DNA from: Betaproteobacteria bacterium TMED156
GTDB taxonomy: Bacteria; Pseudomonadota; Gammaproteobacteria; Burkholderiales; Burkholderiaceae_A
Reading direction: 5' to 3'
DNA length: 8,652 nucleotides
Assembly: GCA_002171155.1 (NCBI GenBank)
Contig: NHHF01000002.1
Span: forward strand, 1 to 8,652
In this document: positions 1-3,396 of the stretch, in pieces
How positions within the stretch are numbered: position 1 is the stretch's first letter
Layout: each line of letters begins with the position of its first letter
Made by a program: the position numbers and the translations under genes
Notes under the pieces: generated by a model
Database searches by the model: none
Seen by the model: only the letters and a program-made list of their open reading frames with translations
Told to the model about the DNA's origin: nothing

Positions 1-90
1 TAAACCATAAATAAAACCATCATTATCTTTTTTAGTATCATAAAATTTATGTAATTCTTCATCATACCAATTAACTTTTTTAACTTTCAT
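1..90 (-). CDS. Small hypothetical protein, C-terminus cut by window edge
   Basis: An open minus-strand frame starts with ATG at 90 and runs for 30 codons to the window edge without a stop. It begins MKVKKVNWYDEELHKFYD and is rich in charged and aromatic residues. The start is supported by AGAAGGAA ending four bases before the ATG; this site overlaps the last codons of the gene upstream, whose stop codon ends at 92. It is therefore the next cistron of the leftward operon. I do not recognise the family and no function can be given; the missing C-terminus limits any comparison. Confidence 0.6.
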   Translation of the reverse strand, partial: MKVKKVNWYDEELHKFYDTKKDNDGFIYGL

Positions 91-91
91 A

Positions 92-271
92 TTATTCCTT
101 CTGCTCACTCGCTTGTTCATATTCTATTCTTTCATTCATAATTATTTCTCTTTCAAGATATTCAGTAAAAGTTTCCTGTAATACATATCCATCATCAAAA
201 CCACTTTCTATGTGCTTTTTATAGTCTAACCAATCTTTATATAAAAAATTAATTGCTTTCTGTTTATCCAT
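92..271 (-). CDS. Small hypothetical protein, 59 residues
   Basis: The 59-residue product starts MDKQKAINFLYKDW and is acidic and glutamate-rich towards its end; it is probably helical. I chose the ATG at 271 because AGAAAGGAG lies six bases upstream and because a consensus promoter (294-321) sits just before it. The frame is open up to an ATG at 328 that overlaps the previous stop codon (ATGA). That longer form would be translated through the promoter and the ribosome binding site and would begin with a low-complexity Lys/Asn stretch, so I reject it. No domain is recognised. It lies in the leftward operon, directly before the gene cut by the window edge. Confidence 0.65.
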   Translation of the reverse strand: MDKQKAINFLYKDWLDYKKHIESGFDDGYVLQETFTEYLEREIIMNERIEYEQASEQKE

Positions 272-293
272 TTTTTTCTCCTTTCTGTTTTTC

Positions 294-321
294 ATTATAT
301 TTTTCTTTCTGTTATTGTCAA
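294..321 (-). promoter_or_regulatory. Internal sigma70-type promoter of the leftward operon
   Basis: On the minus strand TTGACA (321-316) and TATAAT (299-294) are separated by 16 bases. Both hexamers match the bacterial consensus exactly. Transcription would start near 287, just before the ribosome binding site of the gene starting at 271. It fills the only sizeable gap in this otherwise tightly packed operon, which supports a real role: separate expression of the distal genes. Confidence 0.65.
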
Positions 322-324
322 GTT

Positions 325-462
325 TCATTCTTCCTCGCTTTCTTGTTTGTTTATTGAATAAACTACACTTCCGTCTTGTTCCATTGATCGTTCAAAACAA
401 TCATCACATTGTCCAAATGGTGCTTGTTTTACTATCTTTTTACAGTGGTTACATTTTTCCAT
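325..462 (-). CDS. Zinc-ribbon microprotein, 45 residues
   Basis: The frame from ATG 462 to TGA 325 gives 45 residues. Two CxxC knuckles are visible: C4-N-H-C7 and C19-D-D-C22, separated by 11 residues. This is the layout of a small treble-clef or zinc-ribbon metal site. An acidic tail ending in ESEEE follows. The start is supported by AAAAGGAG six bases upstream, the arrangement shared by the neighbouring genes. The stop overlaps a downstream ATG (ATGA), but the next gene more likely starts at 271. Such small zinc ribbons in phages often bind nucleic acid or host enzymes; the partner here is unknown. Confidence 0.7.
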   Translation of the reverse strand: MEKCNHCKKIVKQAPFGQCDDCFERSMEQDGSVVYSINKQESEEE

Positions 463-473
463 TTTTTCTCCTT

Positions 474-680
474 TTAATTATATCTGTAAACACTCATTGA
501 TTCTAATACTCCATGAATGTCGTGTTTTTGTCCTACAGAAAGATCTTTAATTTCTTTGATATCTTCATCAAAAAAACCATTATCTTCTGAAATATCTTTT
601 TCAGTTACATGTTGAATTGATGGTTTTCCATCTTCATTCGACACATAACCACACCAAAAAACAAAACTATATTTTTTCAT
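474..680 (-). CDS. Small hypothetical protein, 68 residues
   Basis: The product begins MKKYSFVFWCGYVSNEDG, with a hydrophobic aromatic N-terminal strand, then an acidic middle (SEDNGFFDEDIKEI) and a polar C-terminus ending SVYRYN. The ATG at 680 is chosen over an in-frame ATG at 716 because AAAGAAAGGAG stands six bases before it, as in the sister genes. The 716 start overlaps the previous stop (ATGA) and lacks such a site at the right distance. The N-terminal stretch is too short and too interrupted for a membrane anchor. No family is recognised. It is a member of the leftward operon. Confidence 0.65.
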   Translation of the reverse strand: MKKYSFVFWCGYVSNEDGKPSIQHVTEKDISEDNGFFDEDIKEIKDLSVGQKHDIHGVLESMSVYRYN

Positions 681-712
681 TTTTTCTCCTTTCTTTGTTA
701 TGTTTTGTACTT

Positions 713-898
713 TCATTTTAGTTTCCTTTCTTTCTTCTGTTGGTTTACATATTTTTCAAAAACTCCATTTTGTTTCATCTCATCTATGACTAGTTTTAAC
801 GCTTGTGATTTACTACTTCCATTAATTAAACATTGAAAATATTGCTCACTATTTAAAGCGTCATTTATTATTTTATCTGCTATATTTTTTATTGTCAT
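713..898 (-). CDS. Small hypothetical protein, 61 residues, mostly helical
   Basis: The product starts MTIKNIADKIINDALNSEQY and ends in a lysine-rich tail (QQKKERKLK). The pattern of hydrophobic residues suggests two amphipathic helices. AGAAAGGATAAAAT precedes the ATG at 898 at normal spacing. The stop codon shares bases with an ATG of the next frame (ATGA), although the downstream gene probably starts later at its own site. No domain is recognised; a small helical binding protein is possible but unproven. Confidence 0.65.
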   Translation of the reverse strand: MTIKNIADKIINDALNSEQYFQCLINGSSKSQALKLVIDEMKQNGVFEKYVNQQKKERKLK

Positions 899-901
899 AT
901 T

Positions 902-1063
902 TTATCCTTTCTTTTCACTAATAGTTAATTTTACACCTTTGTTAAAATCAACATTCCAAATTTTTTCATATATTTGGTAATTGATTATGCTATTTAATTG
1001 TTCTTCTGTTTCCTCTTTATTAGCCAAACAATCAAATTCTATTTTAATTTTTAATTTATCCAT
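902..1063 (-). CDS. Small hypothetical protein, 53 residues
   Basis: The frame from ATG 1063 to TAA 902 encodes 53 residues. The first ten alternate charged and hydrophobic residues (MDKLKIKIEFDC), which looks like a beta strand; a glutamate-rich helix (NKEETEEQLNSII) follows. AGAAAGGAC lies six bases before the start. The stop falls four bases before the next start at 898, and its ribosome binding site overlaps the end of this gene, so the two are probably translationally linked. The small size and fit between neighbours argue that it is real. The family is not recognised. Confidence 0.65.
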   Translation of the reverse strand: MDKLKIKIEFDCLANKEETEEQLNSIINYQIYEKIWNVDFNKGVKLTISEKKG

Positions 1064-1075
1064 TTTTTGTCCTTT

Positions 1076-1354
1076 CTATTTAATTAAATTTACTTTTACA
1101 TCATTATAATGATCTTCATCATCTGGAAAATTAAAGGATAGAGAGTTGTCCCAATCTTCTAAATCCTTCGCATGTTTTCTAGATTTTAATTTAATCACTA
1201 TCATGTGTCTTCCATCTTTTTTTGTTGGTTGATCTACATCAATAACTAAACCAACCATATTCGAACAATCAATTTGATAATTAAAAACACAATGATAATG
1301 ATTGTCAAATTTTATTAAATCCCCAAATTTAAGATCTTTAATACTTTTTTTCAT
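1076..1354 (-). CDS. Hypothetical protein, 92 residues, possible small beta-barrel
   Basis: The product begins MKKSIKDLKFGDLIKFDNHYH. The opening reads like proteins whose first segment states 'L-K-F-G-D-L-I', often seen in small beta-barrel folds. A strand-rich core (GLVIDVD, RHMIVIKLK) is followed by an acidic C-terminus with DDEDHYNDV. The start at 1354 has AGAAAGGAG six bases upstream, inside the last codons of the gene before it, and its ATG overlaps that gene's TGA (ATGA). Translation of the two is therefore likely coupled. Function is unknown; the barrel fold is only a guess from strand pattern. Confidence 0.7.
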   Translation of the reverse strand: MKKSIKDLKFGDLIKFDNHYHCVFNYQIDCSNMVGLVIDVDQPTKKDGRHMIVIKLKSRKHAKDLEDWDNSLSFNFPDDEDHYNDVKVNLIK

Positions 1355-1515
1355 TTTTTCTCCTTTCTTCCAATTTCTTTTCCGTCCTCTAATATTTGTT
1401 CAAACATACTTTTAAGACCATTTTTTTTCATAGACGCTTCTTGATCTATCCAACATCTCCACGTTTCTTCAACATAAGCGTCTATTCTATCTTTCACTTC
1501 TTCTTCTTTTGTCAT
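1351..1515 (-). CDS. Small hypothetical protein, 54 residues, first gene of the leftward operon
   Basis: The frame from ATG 1515 to TGA 1351 encodes 54 residues, starting MTKEEEVKDRIDAYVEETWR and ending in a basic tail (GRKEKK). The basic tail is a by-product of the next gene's ribosome binding site being embedded in the coding sequence (codons GGA AGA AAG GAG AAA AAA TGA). It is highly charged and probably helical, with two tryptophans at 19 and 22. AGAAAGGATATT precedes the start. The promoter at 1536-1564 would give a leader of only about 14 bases. No family is recognised. Confidence 0.7.
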   Translation of the reverse strand: MTKEEEVKDRIDAYVEETWRCWIDQEASMKKNGLKSMFEQILEDGKEIGRKEKK

Positions 1516-1535
1516 AATATCCTTTCTACTTTCTT

Positions 1536-1564
1536 ATATTATCCTATAGCTTGTCGCTTGTCAA
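1536..1564 (-). promoter_or_regulatory. Main leftward promoter
   Basis: On the minus strand TTGACA (1564-1559) and TAATAT (1541-1536) are spaced by exactly 17 bases. The -35 matches consensus and the -10 is close to it. Transcription would begin around 1529, about 14 bases before the first gene of the leftward operon. Three GACAAGC heptamers overlap the -35 and the spacer, a position suitable for a regulator. Confidence 0.75.
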
Positions 1565-1573
1565 TCGCTTGTC
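1549..1573. repeat. Three GCTTGTC heptamers over the leftward promoter
   Basis: On the plus strand GCTTGTC occurs at 1549-1555, 1556-1562 and 1567-1573: the first two in tandem, the third four bases on. They cover the spacer and -35 of the leftward promoter and extend upstream of it. They may be binding half-sites. They also resemble the AGCTTGT heptamers near 3012-3032. Confidence 0.6.
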
Positions 1574-1575
1574 AC

Positions 1576-1680
1576 TTTGCAACCCCAGCCAGGAAGTTGA
1601 AATCCTACCACTGGGGGGCATTGTGTCTAAACAAACGTGGCGAATGTATCCACTCGCCACTAAAGGATATATACATTAAA
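1576..1680. other. G+C-rich structured islet in the divergent control region
   Basis: About half of the bases in 1576-1660 are G or C, against an AT-rich surrounding. Two hairpins are visible. The first pairs CCCCAG (1583-1588) with CTGGGG (1611-1616), with an inner AGGA/TCCT pair (1591-1594 and 1603-1606). The second is a perfect 7-bp stem, GTGGCGA (1637-1643) with TCGCCAC (1654-1660), loop of 10. AATGTAT (1643-1649) can alternatively pair with ATACATT (1671-1677), which would exclude the second hairpin. No run of T follows on either strand, so neither is an ordinary terminator. It may be a small RNA, a leader element, or a remnant of a gene. No start with a ribosome binding site is present. 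Confidence 0.45.
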
Positions 1681-1700
1681 AAATATTAATGAATATGTGT

Positions 1701-1732
1701 CCTACATAATCCTATTGACAATGTTTGTCAAT
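1701..1732 (-). promoter_or_regulatory. Possible second leftward promoter, degenerate copy of the main one
   Basis: On the minus strand TTGACA (1731-1726) is followed after 16-17 bases by TTATGT/TATGTA, a poor -10. The segment resembles the main leftward promoter: TTGTCAAT on the plus strand is identical in both, and the adjoining 14 bases agree at 11 positions (1701-1714 against 1533-1546). If used, it would transcribe the G+C-rich islet. Confidence 0.3.
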
Positions 1733-1734
1733 AG
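1712..1734. promoter_or_regulatory. Candidate operator: perfect palindrome with 10-bp arms
   Basis: CTATTGACAA (1712-1721) and its exact reverse complement TTGTCAATAG (1725-1734) flank three bases, TGT. Each arm contains a TTGACA, one reading right and one left. The palindrome ends at the base before TATAAT, so a dimeric repressor or activator bound here would control the rightward promoter and perhaps the weak leftward one. No repressor gene is recognised in the window. Confidence 0.6.
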
Positions 1735-1740
1735 TATAAT
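1715..1740 (+). promoter_or_regulatory. Rightward early promoter
   Basis: TTGACA (1715-1720) and TATAAT (1735-1740) both match consensus, but the spacer is only 14 bases rather than 16-18. Either an activator compensates or the -10 acts with little help from the -35. Transcription would start near 1747, leaving a short leader containing GAAAGGA before the ATG at 1771. Confidence 0.5.
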
Positions 1741-1770
1741 TAATAATAATTAACGAAAGGATATAATAAA

Positions 1771-2133
1771 ATGAGCGCAATAAGCATAAACTATAATAGA
1801 AAACCTACTCCATTGGAAGCATTTAAAATGGATATGACTTTAGAAATATTAGATCATAATATTGAAAAAGTAGAGGGTGATATAATTGGAGATAATCAAT
1901 TACAATCTTATGTTGTTTATTCATCTTGTAAAATTAAAGATGAAGTTGTAGCAATTATTGGAAAGATTGATTATGATTTAAGAAATAAAAAAGTTTATAT
2001 TAAAATAATGGATGAAACTGTAAGTCCTCACTATTATAATATGAGTAAATCTGTATTTAATAAACTCACTCCATTAAAAACACAATCTTATGCTCAAAAA
2101 TGGAGGGAAAAAATAAAAAATGAAAGAATATAA
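1771..2133 (+). CDS. Hypothetical phage protein, 120 residues, possibly DUF6927-like
   Basis: This is the first rightward gene, starting at ATG 1771 with GAAAGGATATAATAA before it. The N-terminal half (MSAISINYNRKPTPLEAFKM) is not recognised. The middle has beta-like stretches (VVYSSCKIKDEVVAIIGKI). The C-terminal part, IMDETVSPHYYN followed by LTPL and YAQKWREKI, recalls the conserved 'MDE-x-GP-x-YY ... L ... WRE' block of DUF6927-type proteins from phages and mobile elements. That link is from memory, not from a search. The last 14 bases overlap the next gene, whose ribosome binding site (GGAGGGAAAA) lies inside this one. It sits immediately downstream of the divergent control region, so it is an early gene. 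Confidence 0.75.
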   Translation: MSAISINYNRKPTPLEAFKMDMTLEILDHNIEKVEGDIIGDNQLQSYVVYSSCKIKDEVVAIIGKIDYDLRNKKVYIKIMDETVSPHYYNMSKSVFNKLTPLKTQSYAQKWREKIKNERI

Positions 2134-2311
2134 TGTAAATAGAATACATTCAGATTTAAATAATTTTGATATGTATTTACAAGAACATTTTGAAAGAGTG
2201 TCTTATGATGATGACGCAGATGTAAATGCTTGTATTAAAGATATGAAATATGTATCTAAAAGATTAAAAAAATTAGATCGTATTGAGAAAGTATTAGGAA
2301 TAAATGAATAA
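2120..2311 (+). CDS. Small hypothetical protein, 63 residues, helical
   Basis: The start at 2120 overlaps the preceding gene by 14 bases and has GGAGGG about 12 bases upstream, inside that gene. The product is highly charged and begins MKEYNVNRIHSDLNNFDMYL. A basic helix, KDMKYVSKRLKKLDRIEKVL, near the C-terminus has a heptad-like pattern of hydrophobic residues, so a short coiled coil is possible. It is the second cistron of the rightward early operon. I do not recognise the family. Confidence 0.65.
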   Translation: MKEYNVNRIHSDLNNFDMYLQEHFERVSYDDDADVNACIKDMKYVSKRLKKLDRIEKVLGINE

Positions 2312-2330
2312 ACAACTGAAAGGATAAACA

Positions 2331-2540
2331 ATGAATAAAAGAATAGTAAGAGTACCTATTGATAGTGTTGGTGATGTATATGGTTATTCAATGATTGAGT
2401 ATCATATGGAATTTACTGAAGCTATTAACAAACTATTAAAATCAAATAACATAAATTTTAAATTACAATCAATGTCTTATGGTGGTGAATATCTTGATAG
2501 TGATTGGCGAGTATTATTTAAAATAGAAAGGGGGGAATAA
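2331..2540 (+). CDS. Hypothetical protein, 69 residues
   Basis: The product starts MNKRIVRVPIDSVGDVYGYS, with strand-like segments at the beginning and the end (DWRVLFKIERGE) around a helix (FTEAINKLLKSNNI), a pattern compatible with a compact alpha/beta fold. GAAAGGATAAACA precedes the ATG at 2331. The stop TAA shares a base with the ATG of the next small frame (TAATG). No family is recognised. Confidence 0.65.
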   Translation: MNKRIVRVPIDSVGDVYGYSMIEYHMEFTEAINKLLKSNNINFKLQSMSYGGEYLDSDWRVLFKIERGE

Positions 2541-2620
2541 TGAAATTAACAATAAAACAAATAGATAAAAAAATGAACGATATAGAAAACTATTATAATC
2601 AATTAGAAGAAGTAGCTTAA
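2540..2620 (+). CDS. Tiny hypothetical protein, 26 residues
   Basis: A 26-codon frame starts at the ATG overlapping the previous stop codon (TAATG) and ends at TAA 2620. AAAGGGGGG, about six bases upstream, is a strong ribosome binding site that serves no other start. The product begins MKLTIKQIDKKMNDIENYY and would be one amphipathic helix. The site and stop-start overlap argue for translation, but the frame is so short that it could be a leader or coupling peptide rather than a functional protein. Confidence 0.45.
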   Translation: MKLTIKQIDKKMNDIENYYNQLEEVA

Positions 2621-2630
2621 TCTTGCCTTA

Positions 2631-2667
2631 TTCTTGCCATGAGTGTACGCTGTATTCATGGCAAGAA
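2631..2667 (+). repeat. Perfect 12-bp inverted repeat over the nuclease start codon
   Basis: TTCTTGCCATGA (2631-2642) is the exact reverse complement of TCATGGCAAGAA (2656-2667); the loop is 13 bases. The right arm includes the ATG of the nuclease gene (2658-2660). There is no run of T, so it is not a terminator. Upstream, TCTTGCC is also repeated directly (2621-2627 and 2632-2638). In RNA the stem would hide the start codon; in DNA it could be an operator. Confidence 0.65.
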
Positions 2668-3020
2668 ATGAGACTAAATTATGGCGTAAATTTAAAGAAA
2701 AAACTCCCAACATTATTTGGACTAGAATTGAAAACTCCGCCTCTTTTGGCACTCCTGACTTACTAGGATATAATAAAAATAATACTTTTTTTACTGTTGA
2801 GATGAAAGTTATTAAACGCTATTTTAAATTTTCCCCTCATCAAAAATCTTTTCATATTAGACATCCAAAAAACTCTTTTATCTTAGCCGAGACCCTCGCG
2901 CCTTGTAGCGTGAAACTTTATGAGGGAAGTCAGATATTGTCGCTTGTATCTTGCACCGTTGTCCCTGAGCCGTTAGCTTGTGACTTTAATAATATTAGCT
3001 TGTATCTTGATAGCTTGTAG
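2658..3020 (+). CDS. Stand-alone PD-(D/E)XK (VRR-NUC-like) nuclease
   Basis: The 120-residue product shows the nuclease core in order: a helix (TKLWRKFKEK), GTPDLLGY with D34, FFTVEMK with E48 and K50, then SPHQKSFH with Q62. The pattern G-x-PD, V-E-x-K and a following S-P-x-Q is that of VRR-NUC and related resolvase-like enzymes, which cut branched or flap DNA. In phages such small copies are thought to act in recombination or replication. I start at ATG 2658, which gives the family-like N-terminus; an upstream GTG at 2643 is in frame. Neither has a clear ribosome binding site, and the ATG lies in a 12-bp stem. The last 25 or so codons run into 7-base repeats, and the stop TAG lies in an AGCTTGT copy. 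The nuclease call is fairly safe; its substrate is inferred. Confidence 0.75.
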   Translation: MARNETKLWRKFKEKTPNIIWTRIENSASFGTPDLLGYNKNNTFFTVEMKVIKRYFKFSPHQKSFHIRHPKNSFILAETLAPCSVKLYEGSQILSLVSCTVVPEPLACDFNNISLYLDSL

Positions 3021-3135
3021 CTTGTAGCTTGTGTCTTTATACCTGATACTTTTTTTAAAAATGTATCTTGTATTATTGGCCTTAAACCGGGAACCTGCAG
3101 CAGGCCCCGGCAACCGGTCCCTGAACCATGAACCC
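2941..3135. repeat. Degenerate 7-base repeat tract
   Basis: From 2941 the sequence falls into 7-base units of the type (A/C)GCTTGT or ATCTTG(A/C). The clearest are three exact tandem AGCTTGT copies at 3012-3018, 3019-3025 and 3026-3032. After a T/A-rich break the phase changes to units of the type TGAACC(A/C) (3122-3128, 3129-3135) and GGGAACC/GGCAACC. Inside this second part is a G+C-rich hairpin (3087-3110): CCGGG with CCCGG outside, CCTGC with GCAGG inside, one-base loop. The tract covers the end of the nuclease gene and the gap to the next promoter. It is not a CRISPR, as there are no regular spacers. Confidence 0.55.
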
Positions 3136-3169
3136 TAGAAGCTGAAATATTTTGAAACATTTGTTGTAA

Positions 3170-3198
3170 TTGTCATATCCTATAAAATCAAGTATACA
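3170..3198 (+). promoter_or_regulatory. Rightward promoter before the 3228 gene
   Basis: TTGTCA (3170-3175) and TATACA (3193-3198) are separated by 17 bases; five of six and four of six positions match consensus. Transcription would begin near 3205, about 23 bases before the ATG at 3228. It follows the repeat tract, so the genes from 3228 to 4094 can be expressed apart from the first rightward operon. Confidence 0.5.
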
Positions 3199-3227
3199 AG
3201 TATAAAACAACAACAGAAAGAAAAAAA

Positions 3228-3395
3228 ATGAAAGTAAAAATAACAGATCCGTTTGGTTTTCAAAAAGCGATTAATTTTGAAAAACTAGATGACCCCGAAA
3301 CTCTTAAAAAATTAAGTGAGATGTTCGGAATTAATGAACCGCAAAAAGAATATAAAAAAGCGGTTAACACATTAAAAAAGAAAGTGAAAAAATAA
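3228..3395 (+). CDS. Small basic hypothetical protein, 55 residues
   Basis: The frame from ATG 3228 to TAA 3395 encodes 55 residues, starting MKVKITDPFGFQKAINFEKL and ending in a strongly basic helix (NTLKKKVKK). AGAAAG about eight bases upstream is a modest ribosome binding site. The stop is one base before the next ATG, so the two genes are co-transcribed and probably coupled. The basic tail might bind nucleic acid, but that is a guess. No family is recognised. Confidence 0.65.
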   Translation: MKVKITDPFGFQKAINFEKLDDPETLKKLSEMFGINEPQKEYKKAVNTLKKKVKK

Positions 3396-3396
3396 A

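Noticed and set aside
272..328. Longer start (ATG at 328) for the 92-271 gene
   Set aside because: It would translate through a consensus promoter and a strong ribosome binding site and gives a low-complexity Lys/Asn extension.
315..500. Rightward open frame of 61 codons
   Set aside because: It lies opposite the zinc-ribbon gene, has no ribosome binding site, and its Leu/Phe-rich product is what the complement of A-rich coding DNA gives.
681..716. Longer start (ATG at 716) for the 474-680 gene
   Set aside because: The ATGA overlap could allow coupling, but the strong AGAAAGGAG site is placed for the ATG at 680.
1588..1612. tRNA T-arm-like stretch (GTTGAAATCC followed by TACCA)
   Set aside because: No acceptor, D or anticodon arms can be built around it on either strand, so it is not a tRNA or a clear tRNA-end attachment site.
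1396..1689. Rightward open frame of 97 codons
   Set aside because: It is opposite the first leftward gene and then runs through the promoter and the structured islet; no ribosome binding site, and it is biased to Phe and His in the way antisense frames are here.
2941..3032. CRISPR-like array
   Set aside because: Units are 7 bases with no spacers of constant length; a degenerate short tandem repeat describes it better.
2930..3160. Leftward open frame of 76 codons
   Set aside because: It consists mainly of the 7-base repeat tract read backwards and overlaps the nuclease end; no start signal.
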